Positions 51,319 to 60,988 of a stretch of DNA of 64,000 nucleotides are shown piece after piece. The notes under the pieces were generated by a model. That model saw only the letters and a program-made list of their open reading frames with translations. It did no database searches and had not been told where the DNA came from. This DNA is from Niastella populi (lineage in GTDB: Bacteria; Bacteroidota; Bacteroidia; Chitinophagales; Chitinophagaceae). Where the stretch lies: NCBI RefSeq assembly GCF_002078015.1, contig NZ_LWBP01000001.1:1-64000 (forward strand), in the 5' to 3' direction. The first letter of the stretch is position 1. Each line of letters starts with the position of its first letter. A program made the translations under genes and the position numbers.

Positions 51319-53505
51319 ATGAAAAGATTTTCACATGCTGCAGCCTGTTTAATTTGTTTATTGCTATTCTTTACTTCAAACGCTCAAACAATTGTTGATG
51401 GGGCTGAAGTGAAAAAAGAAACCAGGAAGAGCTTTGTAAAAGTGCTTCTCGATAAAATAAAATTTACAAAGAACGCAAGGGAAAAAGAAAGGGAACGCAT
51501 TCTTACGCTCGTTGAAAACCTGGGATTACAGGACTCGATCACTGCCAATGCCAATAATATTCAATTGATCATTCATGAGCTCGAAAAAAAGGAAAACCAG
51601 CATTATGATTCCCTGAAGAAGATCATAAATACGATCAGGTTGGCCGATCAGGGCTTAGCTGCCGGAATGCCCGGTGAAAATTCAGTGCAGCCGGAAAACG
51701 GTTTTTCTGATAAGGACCTCGAAACGCTTGCCAGCCAGATAATGCCGTTGCTGAGGGAAAAAGAGGCTGGTGATAAAGAGGAAAAAGAAAAGCAGGAAGT
51801 GTTAAAAAAGCTGCGGGAAATAAGAGATAACAATGCGGGAATAATTCATACCCGGAAAATAGCAGACAGCGTAATTAAAAGGTTTAGCGTAACGTTGAAG
51901 AACAGGGCTGCGCTTTTCGGTTTTTATGATAGCGACGCCGGTTCATTTGCCGGCACACCTGTTTTACAAACTTTAAATTCATTTATTTATCATTCCCTGT
52001 TTGTAAACGAAACAACAGGTGATATTATCAATAAAGCGCCATTGTACGCTTCGCCCGCCATAAGCGCGGCACAGGCTGCAGGGTGCGGTGTTTATTTTTC
52101 CGTGCTGGTACATAACAGCGATAGCAGGTCATCTTTTCTTTATAACGCCAACGCCTGGCAAACATGTGTCGACACGCTGCTTGTGCTATTGAAAAAAAGC
52201 CACGCAAAGGGTATTGTACTCAGCTATAAAAACCTGAGAAAGAAGGACCGCCGTTTGTTTACCGATCTTGTTCTATTTATTTCCGGCGCGTTGCAGCAAT
52301 ACAATGCTTCGTATGAATTGTTCCTCACCGTTCCGCGGGTTGACCTTGCCGGTGCTTATGACATACAGGCCCTTGACGAAGCGGCCGATAAATTTTTTAT
52401 CGACTTTGCCACCAATACAACTTCGGTATGCAGCCCGTTGGCGCCGTTGAAAGGCAGCCAATACAATACGATTGAAAATTCTTTTGCCTGGTATGAGTCG
52501 CAGGGTGTGAAAGCAAATAAAATGGTATTGATATTGCCATACCGTGGAACAAGCTGGCAAATGCGGGACGCTTCTTTGAAACAGGATATTTTTACCGGGT
52601 ATTTAAACATAAGCACCATAAAGAATAAATATGGCGAAGCAGCTTTTTACGATGAAGAAACCTCGAGCGTTTACATTGACACTGTATATGCAAACAACCG
52701 GGTAGGCCGTATATGGTACGACAATGAATTTACACTGGGAGAAAAATATGATTTCATACTGAATAACGGCCTTGGCGGCGCAGCTCTTTTTTGCATCAAT
52801 TACGATGAAGGTTTAAAAGTGCTTAGAGATGAGCTTATGTATAAGTTTGCCTTTGCCGATACTACTTACCTGCAGGACAGTATAATAAGAAGCGTTGCCG
52901 GTTTGTCTTTTTTACAAAAGGCGGAAAGGTATTTATCCTTATACGGATATATTCTCCAGAATCCCTGTGCTACCTGTTACCAGAACTATGAAGGCGATGG
53001 AAGCGCAAGTCAGCGGGAACAGGTGCTTATTTCGTATTTGAGCGAATTGAAGATCGACTCATTGATAAGAGCGAAGAATGGCCGGGTCGCCCCCACATCC
53101 CTGAAAGAACAATTTAACTATATAAACAGCCGGCTTACCACTACTTTACTGTATATAACAGTGGGTCTGTTGCTTGTTAGTTTGGGATTTATATTTATTT
53201 ACGTGGCCGGATTGAGGTATAACGGGGAGGACTGGCAATACAAAAAAACGGTAGCGTTTATATTGATCTTGTTCAGCGCCCTGTTTGTTTTTTCGGGGTT
53301 CACGTGGTGCTTTACCAACGATCTGATTCCCTTGTTCGGGGTTTCGGGCAGTTTTGCGCTGGGTGCCGATTGCCGCACCGACCCCAACTGCATCAATATC
53401 CCCTTCAGTACTTTACTGCTGATCATCATCTCCGGAATTGTCATCGGCTTTATTTTGTTCAGGTACTTTATAACGCCACTGCTTAAAAGGAAAGACGTGC
53501 CCTGA
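51319..53505 (+). CDS. Membrane-anchored GH18-like protein with degenerate active site
   Basis: This 728-residue protein has a signal peptide (1-22, ending NAQ) and a charged coiled-coil region (30-190). A GH18-like barrel spans about 196-498: AALFGFYDSDAG, LPYRGTSW (406-413), AAFYDEETSSVYI, RIWYDNEFTLGEKYDFILNN and GLGGAALFCINYDEG. The expected DxxDxDxE strand reads KGIVLSYKNL (297-306), lacking the catalytic acids. Three TM helices (about 608-630, 643-665, 696-716) anchor the C-terminus. It may bind rather than cleave a glycan. The location next to the eCIS cargo operon and the shared 18-mer suggest a role in envelope passage or anchoring of particles. The GH18 call is by pattern only. Confidence 0.65.
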   Translation: MKRFSHAAACLICLLLFFTSNAQTIVDGAEVKKETRKSFVKVLLDKIKFTKNAREKERERILTLVENLGLQDSITANANNIQLIIHELEKKENQHYDSLKKIINTIRLADQGLAAGMPGENSVQPENGFSDKDLETLASQIMPLLREKEAGDKEEKEKQEVLKKLREIRDNNAGIIHTRKIADSVIKRFSVTLKNRAALFGFYDSDAGSFAGTPVLQTLNSFIYHSLFVNETTGDIINKAPLYASPAISAAQAAGCGVYFSVLVHNSDSRSSFLYNANAWQTCVDTLLVLLKKSHAKGIVLSYKNLRKKDRRLFTDLVLFISGALQQYNASYELFLTVPRVDLAGAYDIQALDEAADKFFIDFATNTTSVCSPLAPLKGSQYNTIENSFAWYESQGVKANKMVLILPYRGTSWQMRDASLKQDIFTGYLNISTIKNKYGEAAFYDEETSSVYIDTVYANNRVGRIWYDNEFTLGEKYDFILNNGLGGAALFCINYDEGLKVLRDELMYKFAFADTTYLQDSIIRSVAGLSFLQKAERYLSLYGYILQNPCATCYQNYEGDGSASQREQVLISYLSELKIDSLIRAKNGRVAPTSLKEQFNYINSRLTTTLLYITVGLLLVSLGFIFIYVAGLRYNGEDWQYKKTVAFILILFSALFVFSGFTWCFTNDLIPLFGVSGSFALGADCRTDPNCINIPFSTLLLIIISGIVIGFILFRYFITPLLKRKDVP

Positions 53506-53556
53506 GGGTTTGTTGATCTGCATGCTGCAGCTTCTTTCGCCGGTATAAATAAGAAT

Positions 53557-53586
53557 AGCACCACCCGCCAACCGGCAAATGGTGCT
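53557..53586. terminator. Hairpin between convergent genes
   Basis: AGCACCA (53557-53563) and TGGTGCT (53580-53586) form a 7-bp stem around a 16-nt loop. It lies between the stop codons of the GH18-like gene (plus) and the SusD-like gene (minus). AT-rich flanks on both sides fit a bidirectional terminator, though T runs are imperfect. Confidence 0.45.
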
Positions 53587-53595
53587 CTAAAAATT

Positions 53596-55464
53596 TTATC
53601 TTTCCCAGCCATAATTCTGTACCAGTACGCCGGGCGCTTTGGTGATCTCAACCGTGGGTATGGGCATCAGGTAATGATGGATGTTGAACACTCTTGAACC
53701 GCTGCGAACCGGTGCTGGTTTGTAAAAATTCTCACCGCCGGCATTGATGTTAAGTCCCATCAACTCGGTACACTCTGCGGTATGCGCAATGAGCCAGCGG
53801 CGGGTGTCGAAGAAGCGATGCCCTTCCATTGACAGCTCTATTTTTCGTTCATTACGAATGCGCTGGCGCATACCCTGTTTCGTAAGGTCTTCGGCCCGGC
53901 CGGTAACAGGCAACGCGGGCATCTTTACGCGGTTGCGCACTTCATTGAGATACCGGTATACTTCATTGTCGGGCGCATCCTGGAACTCATTCATGGCTTC
54001 GGCATACCACAGGTATACATCGGCCAGGCGGTAAATAGGGAAGTTGCGCATATTGGTGTTGGGCCGGTCGCGCGGGTTCTGGGTGGGGTCAACCCATTTT
54101 TGCACATAATAACCGGTTCGGGTATTCTGGCCCGTTTTATTGCCCCAGCCGTCGTTGTTGCTGCCGGCATTGGTTACATACTCTGTAATAACGTTGCGGT
54201 GCAGCAGCGGCATGCCATTGAAATATACATCGGTGTAAAAACGGGGATCGCGGTTATGGTACATGCCCCTTATGCGTACATTGGCGGTTTTCCAGGTGCG
54301 GTCGCGGAACACGCGCATCGAAGTGTCAACCCATCTGTCGGGCAGGTGCCCCGAATTAGGATCATCGGGCGGAAGCCCGTTCTTCATTTCATACGAGTTG
54401 ATCATGGCATTGGTCATACTCAGCGAACCCGAGCTGCCATAATCAGTACCGTTAGGCATCAGGTTGCGGTCCCAGGCGTTTGCATCGAAAGCCCGGCCCT
54501 GTTTGTGCCAGATGACCTCGGTGAAATTCCTTTTATAAAATAATTCCTGCTGAACGGGGTGCAGAGTGTACCGGCCCAGGTTGATCACTGCCAGCGCTGC
54601 GTCTGCAGCCAGCTTCCATTTATTGGCATCGTACTGCTGGTTGAACAGCGGTGTACCGTCACTGTTGGTTACCGCCAGCAGGGTAGTCTTTACATTTCTT
54701 CCGTTTACGGTAATGGGCTGGCCGTCAACTTCACCGCCATTGAACAACGGACTGGCGGCATACAACAGGGTTTTGGCTTTCAGCGCAAGTGCTGCGCCCC
54801 TGGTAACCCGGCCCACTTCGTTGGGGTCGTCTTCATAGGTTAATGGAAGGTTGGGTGCTGCCTCATCGCAGAGTTTCACAATAAATGCCACCACTTCGTT
54901 CACCGGCCGTCGTTCTATTTGAAGCAGTTCATTCATTTCTGCTATCTTATAATAACGGTCGATAATGGGCACCGCGCCATACCGTTTGAACAACTCGAAA
55001 TAATAAAAAGCCAGCAGGAATTTGACTTCATTCTTATAGCGGGGAATAACTACATCCTGGTACTGCTGCCTGATCCTTTCTTCCAGTACCGGCACCTTGT
55101 CGATGTTTTCGAGAAAATGCCAGGCGATGCGTACATTCTCAAAGGTGACATAATAATTGCTCAACGGGTTCGAGAGCGGATTCCAGGCGCCCTGTTCAAA
55201 TAAACGCGCATCGCTCTGGTCCCAGTTATGATAGGCTTCATCGCTGCCGGCTGAAAGCAGGGTGCCGTTGGTGCCGTCATTGGCATTGAAATCCCAGGGC
55301 AGCCGGCTGTACAACACCGCCACTTCTTTTTCAGCCTGTTTAATATCGGTGAAAAGATCTTCTTCCTGGTGAAACTCACGCGGTATTACATCGAGGAACT
55401 TGCTGCAGGCCGCCATCATAAAGGCGAACGATAGCAGCAGCATATAGGTATTCAACTTTCTCAT
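53596..55464 (-). CDS. susD: SusD/RagB family substrate-binding lipoprotein
   Basis: This 622-residue protein has a lipobox MMAAC (Cys20) and the SusD fold of TPR helices. Typical family blocks are SKFLDVIPREFHQEEDLFTD, GAALALKAKTLLYAASPLF, YRLADVYLWYAEAMNEF and the C-terminal IRNERKIELSMEGHRFFDTR RW stretch. It acts as an outer-surface lid on the SusC-type transporter encoded 20 bp upstream in transcription order. The substrate is unknown, as no hydrolases are adjacent. Confidence 0.95.
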   Translation of the reverse strand: MRKLNTYMLLLSFAFMMAACSKFLDVIPREFHQEEDLFTDIKQAEKEVAVLYSRLPWDFNANDGTNGTLLSAGSDEAYHNWDQSDARLFEQGAWNPLSNPLSNYYVTFENVRIAWHFLENIDKVPVLEERIRQQYQDVVIPRYKNEVKFLLAFYYFELFKRYGAVPIIDRYYKIAEMNELLQIERRPVNEVVAFIVKLCDEAAPNLPLTYEDDPNEVGRVTRGAALALKAKTLLYAASPLFNGGEVDGQPITVNGRNVKTTLLAVTNSDGTPLFNQQYDANKWKLAADAALAVINLGRYTLHPVQQELFYKRNFTEVIWHKQGRAFDANAWDRNLMPNGTDYGSSGSLSMTNAMINSYEMKNGLPPDDPNSGHLPDRWVDTSMRVFRDRTWKTANVRIRGMYHNRDPRFYTDVYFNGMPLLHRNVITEYVTNAGSNNDGWGNKTGQNTRTGYYVQKWVDPTQNPRDRPNTNMRNFPIYRLADVYLWYAEAMNEFQDAPDNEVYRYLNEVRNRVKMPALPVTGRAEDLTKQGMRQRIRNERKIELSMEGHRFFDTRRWLIAHTAECTELMGLNINAGGENFYKPAPVRSGSRVFNIHHYLMPIPTVEITKAPGVLVQNYGWER

Positions 55465-55484
55465 AGTAATAGTAATTGAAACGG

Positions 55485-58400
55485 TTAAAATCCGACGTTG
55501 ATGCCGAAATTATAGGTTGCCATAAGCGGATAGGTAGGGGAGCCGTAGTTCTCTTCGGGGTCAAAGAGTTTCACATGATCCCAGGTGTACAGGTTATTAC
55601 CGTTAGTGTATATACGCACATTGGTCATGCCCAGGCGCCGGATTAGCCGTGGCGGAATGGAATAACCGATCTCCATATTTTTAAGCCTTACATAATTACC
55701 GTTGCGCAGGTAATGGGTGCTGCGTTCGGTATTGTTGGGTGTTTTCTGGCTCATGGCGCGGGGGTATGCAGCGTTTGGCCGCTCGGGCGTCCAGTAATCG
55801 GTACCGGGTTCATACATCAGTTGCCTGAACTCGTAATTGGTGCCGAACATGGTGGAGCCGTCGGTAAACAACCAGCGGCCGAAACCGCCCTGGAACATTA
55901 CACTGAGATCGAATCCCCGCCAGGAGAATCCGGCTGAGGCGCCCATGATAGCCGTTGGCTCTGAGTTTTTACCTATAAATGTTCTGTCGTAAGAATCGAT
56001 GATGCCATCGCCATTCACATCCTGGTAACGTATATCGCCAGGTTGCACGGTGCCGAAGAATGTTTGTGAAGGGGCTTTGGCGATCTCTTCGGCGCTCTGG
56101 AAATAACCGGTAGCCACATAGGTTTGAATGTCGGATAGCATGCGTCCCTTGCGGGTTTGCCAGGGCCGGTCAGAGGTAGGTTCCTCCAGGTAATCGAGAA
56201 TTTTGTTGCGTGCATAGGTATAGTTGCCGCGGATAAAATAAGTAAAATGTTTGCTCAGCCGGTTCTGGTGTTTAAGGTCTATTTCGAAACCCCGGTTCTC
56301 CACCATGCCTGCGTTGATAGTAGGTAAATTGCCTGCGGGTATGCCCATCAGTGCAGAGGTAATGCGGGAGGAGGTGGTGAAAATGCCGGTGCGTTTTTCA
56401 TAAAAGATATCGGTGGTGAGCGTGAACAGGTTGTTCAGCATATTGAAGTCGAGGCCAAAGTTGGTCATGCGGGCTGTTTCCCAGGTAGTGAGCGCATTGC
56501 CGGTTTTACCTTCCAGGGCGCCGCCCTGGTTGTTCTGGTAGTCTGTGCCGAAAACATAACCGCCTGCGGCCAGGTTCCACTGGCTCTGGTAAGCGAAACG
56601 GGTACCGGGGTCCTGGTTACCTACCATGCCGTGCGAAAGCCTGATCTTCAGCAGATCGATCCATGATACCTCTTTCATAAAGTCTTCGCGGTTGATGACC
56701 CATGCGGCTGAAAAGGAAGGAAAGAAACCGAAGCGCCGCCCCTTCATAAAGTTCTCGGAACCATTATAGCCAAAGTTGGCTTCGGCAAAATACTTTTCAT
56801 TGTACCCGTAAGCGATACGGCCAACCAGTCCCTGTTCCCTGCGGGGCAGGGCATCAACCGCATTACCGGCGCGGCGCGATTCATTTTTCAACCGGTACAG
56901 GATCATGGCGCCAATGTCGTGTTTACCAAAACGGCGGTCGTAATTGAGATAAAACTCCGGGTTTATTTGTGTTTGCCAGTGATCATTGATGAGGGTATAG
57001 TTAAGGAAGTCCTGTCCCTGTTTTACCTGGTCGTATTTGCCGTTGCCGGCATACAGGAACGACCAGTAATTCTTCGCACGTTCGTACCCGCCATTGGCCA
57101 GTGCGTCGTAAGAGAAGCGCGTGCGTGCGGTAAGCCCTTTTGTTATAAAGCTAAGATTGGCGGTAATGCCGAGGGTACCCTGCAGGTACGAGTTTAGCAT
57201 TCTTTTATATCCGCGTTGGGTAAGCTGCGCATACGGGTTGCTGTTTCCACGGGTAGGTTCTGCAATGGAACCGTTGGGGTTGAATACAGGCATTTCATAC
57301 GGCGCGGTGGTTTTCAGCGAAACAAAATAATCGCCGGCGGTGGGCACCGGGTAATTGCGGTAACGAACGATGGTGCTAAGACCCAGTTCGGCCTTGAACC
57401 ATTTACTGATCTCCATATCGATATTCGACCGGAAATTGAATCTTTTTTCATTGGCCTGGATGTTATAATCCTTTATGGTCTTGTCGTGGTTATAAATGCC
57501 ATCTTCGGTGAAGTAGGAGCCCGATACAAAGTATTTGAACTTATCGGTACCACCTCTTACGTTCACATTGGCCGTGCTGCGCCACGAACTTTCTTTCAAC
57601 ATGTAATCCATCCAGTTCACATTCGGGTACAGGTATTCATACTCCAGGTCGGCCGGCCAGTCGATACTGCGGTCGTACCGCGAAATGTATTCATCGGTAT
57701 ACCGTTGTGCTTCGGTGAGGCGGCCATCGTTGATAAGCCCGGCGCGGTAATAGCGAAAATAATCCACCGAGTTCAGGTATTCAGGCAGCCGGGTAGGGGT
57801 GTTCACCGCCGATTCTATATTGAATTGTACGGTGGGTTTGCCTACCGTTCCTCTTTTTGTAGTAAGAAGCACTACGCCGTTGGCGCCGCGCACCCCGTAT
57901 ACCGCAGTGGCCGATGCATCTTTGAGGATGGTGATTGATTCCACTTCGTTGGGGTCAATAAATTCAAAACCATCGCGCGGTACCCCGTCGATCATGATGA
58001 GGGGGCCGCTGCTGCCCGAGTAGGTGCTTTGGCCGCGCAACCAGATGGTAGACCCATTGGCGCCCGGTTCGCCGCTTGGCTGGCGGGCGATAAGACCGGG
58101 TAATCTTCCTACCAGTGCGCTTGACAAATTGGAAACGGCCGACTGTTTCAGTTCTTTGGTTTGTACGGAAGCTACTGAACCGGTAAGGGTGATCTTACGC
58201 TGGGTACCGAAACCTACCACCACCACTTCATTCAACCCCGTTCTGTTGTCGAGCAGGGTGATGTGGAGGGGCTGCCGGTCTTTTACCGTAACTTCTTCCG
58301 ATGTAAAACCGATCATTGAAATTACCAGCGAGGCACCCACAGGTACCTGCAGGGTGAATTCACCATTTGCGTTGGTGCGGGCGCCTGCGGCGTTACCCTT

Positions 58401-58877
58401 TACCATAACCGAAACGCCATTGAGCGGCCGGCCGGCTGAGTCGGCAACGATACCGCTGGCGGTAATTTTTTCCTGGCTGGCGCTAACGGGCGCCGCTGCC
58501 TGTACCGCTTTTTTTATAACGATCATGTTGCCTACCACTTCATAGGTTAGCCTGCCGGGTTCCAGCAGGTCGTCGAGGATATGCACCAAACGGGTATTGA
58601 CGTACTGCCTCGAGATGGTGCCGTCCTGCTTCACTAAACTATTGGGATAGGCGAATTTTACTTTTGATACGGCGGAGATCTCCTGGAGCGCCGCATCGAG
58701 CGATTTCTTTTTGAGGGTGATGGAAATCTCTTTTTGAAGTATATCCTGTGCATAACCACCGGATGCCTGCAGTAGCGGAACAATCAATAGCAGTAATACT
58801 CTTGCAATGGCGCAGCATCGTTTGGTTAGGGACAAAGAAGGACATACTCTACTCTTTGCAGATAGAGCTCTTTTCAT
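55485..58877 (-). CDS. susC: SusC/RagA family TonB-linked outer membrane transporter
   Basis: This 1130-residue protein has a signal peptide (ending SGGYAQ), an STN domain (about 48-122, SITLKKKSLDAALQEISAVS) for sigma/anti-sigma signalling, a carboxypeptidase-regulatory-like domain (about 138-215), and a plug domain with the SusC signature VVVGFGTQRKITLTGSVAS and the ILKDASATAVYGVRGANGVV block. A 22-strand-type barrel follows. The STN domain ties it to the FecR anti-sigma gene 108 bp upstream, so expression is probably substrate-induced. Forms a pair with the SusD-like protein. Confidence 0.96.
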   Translation of the reverse strand: MKRALSAKSRVCPSLSLTKRCCAIARVLLLLIVPLLQASGGYAQDILQKEISITLKKKSLDAALQEISAVSKVKFAYPNSLVKQDGTISRQYVNTRLVHILDDLLEPGRLTYEVVGNMIVIKKAVQAAAPVSASQEKITASGIVADSAGRPLNGVSVMVKGNAAGARTNANGEFTLQVPVGASLVISMIGFTSEEVTVKDRQPLHITLLDNRTGLNEVVVVGFGTQRKITLTGSVASVQTKELKQSAVSNLSSALVGRLPGLIARQPSGEPGANGSTIWLRGQSTYSGSSGPLIMIDGVPRDGFEFIDPNEVESITILKDASATAVYGVRGANGVVLLTTKRGTVGKPTVQFNIESAVNTPTRLPEYLNSVDYFRYYRAGLINDGRLTEAQRYTDEYISRYDRSIDWPADLEYEYLYPNVNWMDYMLKESSWRSTANVNVRGGTDKFKYFVSGSYFTEDGIYNHDKTIKDYNIQANEKRFNFRSNIDMEISKWFKAELGLSTIVRYRNYPVPTAGDYFVSLKTTAPYEMPVFNPNGSIAEPTRGNSNPYAQLTQRGYKRMLNSYLQGTLGITANLSFITKGLTARTRFSYDALANGGYERAKNYWSFLYAGNGKYDQVKQGQDFLNYTLINDHWQTQINPEFYLNYDRRFGKHDIGAMILYRLKNESRRAGNAVDALPRREQGLVGRIAYGYNEKYFAEANFGYNGSENFMKGRRFGFFPSFSAAWVINREDFMKEVSWIDLLKIRLSHGMVGNQDPGTRFAYQSQWNLAAGGYVFGTDYQNNQGGALEGKTGNALTTWETARMTNFGLDFNMLNNLFTLTTDIFYEKRTGIFTTSSRITSALMGIPAGNLPTINAGMVENRGFEIDLKHQNRLSKHFTYFIRGNYTYARNKILDYLEEPTSDRPWQTRKGRMLSDIQTYVATGYFQSAEEIAKAPSQTFFGTVQPGDIRYQDVNGDGIIDSYDRTFIGKNSEPTAIMGASAGFSWRGFDLSVMFQGGFGRWLFTDGSTMFGTNYEFRQLMYEPGTDYWTPERPNAAYPRAMSQKTPNNTERSTHYLRNGNYVRLKNMEIGYSIPPRLIRRLGMTNVRIYTNGNNLYTWDHVKLFDPEENYGSPTYPLMATYNFGINVGF

Positions 58878-58985
58878 AATTTTTAAACATTAAAGTGTAT
58901 ACAATCGTAATCCCCCCATGAGTGCAGGGGCGCAGCAGTTTAGGGCCTATGGTCTCTTATACGCGGTTCTGTTATACGTTTTGGA

Positions 58986-59888
58986 TCAATTACTACAACC
59001 TTCACCTGTAATATGGTAGCTGCCGTTCTTTCGTTCAACCTTCCCGTTTACCAACCGTGCCAGTACGGTCATTACGTTTGCAACCGGTTCGCCGGTAAAA
59101 TCGGCAGAAACGATACAATCGGCAACAGGTGCATGGAGCCTGATGGTTATGCCATACCACCGTTCAAGCGATGCTGCTACCTGTAACAGGCTTTTATTGT
59201 TGTATATAATTTTATGTTCTTTCCACCCGGTGATTTCGCCGGGATCAATATTTTCATAGAATGCTACCGTTTTGCCATCCTGGCTGCAGGTGGCCTGTTG
59301 CCGCGGAGTAAGCTGGTGGTTACCCACACTTACTTTTCCGGTGAGTACGGTAACCGATACCTGTTTGTTTTGTGGCCAGGTGGCTACATTGAACGAGGTG
59401 CCCAGTACATGCGTAATAATGTTTCCCGTATGTACCAGGAAGGGCCTTTTAGCATCTTTACTTACCTCGAAAAAAGCTTCGCCTTCCAAAAATATTTCGC
59501 GCTTACCGGTGGCAAAAGCGGCAGGATACCGGACCGTGCTGCCTGCGTTGAGCCAGATGGTTGAACCATCTGCCAACTGTACCTGCGCAATGTTACCCGC
59601 ACCGGTTGTTTTTTCCAGCATGGCAACATATTGAGGTTGGGCCGTATGTTGTTGCCACAGCGCAATACTGCCCAGCAACAGTACAAGAACAGCGGCAGCA
59701 GCGGCAACGCTGAATAGGATTACACGTCTTCTTTTAGCTGCAATATTATTTTTAATGCATTGGAAAACGCCCTGGCCGTCAAAGTGGCCACTGCTTTCAA
59801 CACCGGTTTCTTCGGCTTTTTTGAAATAGCGGCTTACCAGGTTTTCCAGCCTGCTGTCATCTGAGTGTTCTTTGCTTTTTCTTTTCAT
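58986..59888 (-). CDS. fecR: FecR-type anti-sigma factor
   Basis: This 300-residue protein starts MKRKSKEHSD at 59888; an upstream start at 59930 adds a Cys-rich stretch unlike the family and is rejected. It has a cytosolic N-terminus, one TM helix (about 55-78), a FecR beta domain (about 95-200: VQLADGSTIWLNAGSTVRYP, REIFLEGEAFFEVSKDAKRP) and a C-terminal STN-like DUF4974 domain (LQVAASLERWYGITIRL). It holds the ECF sigma factor until the TonB receptor is engaged. Confidence 0.92.
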   Translation of the reverse strand: MKRKSKEHSDDSRLENLVSRYFKKAEETGVESSGHFDGQGVFQCIKNNIAAKRRRVILFSVAAAAAVLVLLLGSIALWQQHTAQPQYVAMLEKTTGAGNIAQVQLADGSTIWLNAGSTVRYPAAFATGKREIFLEGEAFFEVSKDAKRPFLVHTGNIITHVLGTSFNVATWPQNKQVSVTVLTGKVSVGNHQLTPRQQATCSQDGKTVAFYENIDPGEITGWKEHKIIYNNKSLLQVAASLERWYGITIRLHAPVADCIVSADFTGEPVANVMTVLARLVNGKVERKNGSYHITGEGCSN

Positions 59889-59948
59889 TACGTTATTAGT
59901 TAAGATGCAGGAACAGGCGGTACCCCCCAAAGCGAAATAAAAAATAGA

Positions 59949-60509
59949 TCACAGGAAGAAGGATAAAAAGTCTTTCAGGGAAGATCGTAGGCGTTTCATC
60001 GCAATGGTCATTTGGTTTTCAACTGTTTTGGCGGAGATGTTCAACTGGCTGGCGATCTCTTTGTGCGAGCGTTTTTCTTCGCGGCTGAGCATAAAAATGG
60101 TGCGGCATTTTTCGGGCAGCTGTGCTACGTTGCGGTCGATGCATTGTTGCAGTTCTTTTGCATCTATATTATCTGAAGCGGTATGTTGTGCCACGAGCGC
60201 TTCCAGGTCGCACAGTGCAACCTTTATCTTTCCTGAGCGAATGGTCATGAGCACATTGTTCTTTGTAGCGGTGAACAGGTATGATCTGAGATGGTGAATA
60301 TGGAGGCTTTTGCGCTTTACCCAAAGATTGGTGAATAGTTCCTGTACAATGTCTTCACAGGTTGGGCGGTCTTTCAGAATGGCGTGGGCAGCATGAAAAA
60401 GCTGCGCTGCATATTTATTATAAACCGCCTCAAAGGCAACAGCATCGCCCTGCCTTATCAGGCCAGTAAGCACCTCATCGGACCAGGGAGCAGTTTCGTT
60501 CAATTTCAT
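59949..60509 (-). CDS. ECF sigma-70 factor (FecI-type)
   Basis: This 186-residue sigma factor has region 2 (about 22-90; FEAVYNKYAAQLFHAAHAIL and DRPTCEDIVQELFTNLWVKR) and region 4 (about 122-178; LPEKCRTIFMLSREEKRSHK and EIASQLNISAKTVENQMTIA). It should direct transcription of the downstream SusC/SusD genes under FecR control. The start lies 22 bp from an inverted repeat (60532-60552). Confidence 0.94.
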   Translation of the reverse strand: MKLNETAPWSDEVLTGLIRQGDAVAFEAVYNKYAAQLFHAAHAILKDRPTCEDIVQELFTNLWVKRKSLHIHHLRSYLFTATKNNVLMTIRSGKIKVALCDLEALVAQHTASDNIDAKELQQCIDRNVAQLPEKCRTIFMLSREEKRSHKEIASQLNISAKTVENQMTIAMKRLRSSLKDFLSFFL

Positions 60510-60988
60510 AAATTCGTGATAGCAAGCCCGGTCAAATTATAATTTAATTTGACATTCACCAAAATTTAAATTGGTTCATGACTTCCCATTCTTTAATGTG
60601 GGTATTTTAAATTTTGCCGCACAGGTAATTTTTTGTATCAGAAATTTACAGTAACATTGAATTACTGACCCCAGGTTCACCTGTATAACACGAGAAGGCA
60701 TTGTTTAAACCGTTATCATTAATTGTAATAAATGTTACACGGCATGCTTTTTACATTAAGCCTTATTCCGTTACGCATTACTCCACGTAGCCATTGTTTA
60801 CTCATTTTCTTATTGGCGCTTTTTAGGTAGCAGCATTCATTGCCACTTTGCTGTATACGGCCCTGCCAGTTTCCCTTACAGGTTTCCGGCAAGCCCTGCC
60901 GTACGTATAAGCCATTGCTTTCTAATGGGTGGAAGATTATTCTTAAATTTATACAGGGAAGTTTCCTCCGAACCATCAACACCTCGCT
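60510..60988. other. Divergent intergenic region
   Basis: This 479-bp AT-rich region separates the sigma gene (minus) from the outer membrane protein gene (plus). It contains the inverted repeat at 60532-60552 and several ATTTTGCC/AATTT runs but no convincing gene; an 87-aa minus-strand frame (60719-60982) has no recognisable features. Confidence 0.6.
60532..60552. promoter_or_regulatory. Inverted repeat upstream of the ECF sigma gene
   Basis: TCAAATTA-N5-TAATTTGA is a perfect 8-bp inverted repeat with a 5-bp spacer, 23-43 bp upstream of the sigma start codon. It could be an operator or promoter element. It is AT-rich, so chance is possible. Confidence 0.4.

Noticed and set aside
60719-60982. 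87-residue minus-strand open frame in the sigma/OMP intergenic region
   Set aside because: No domain, signal or conserved neighbour; composition like non-coding DNA.
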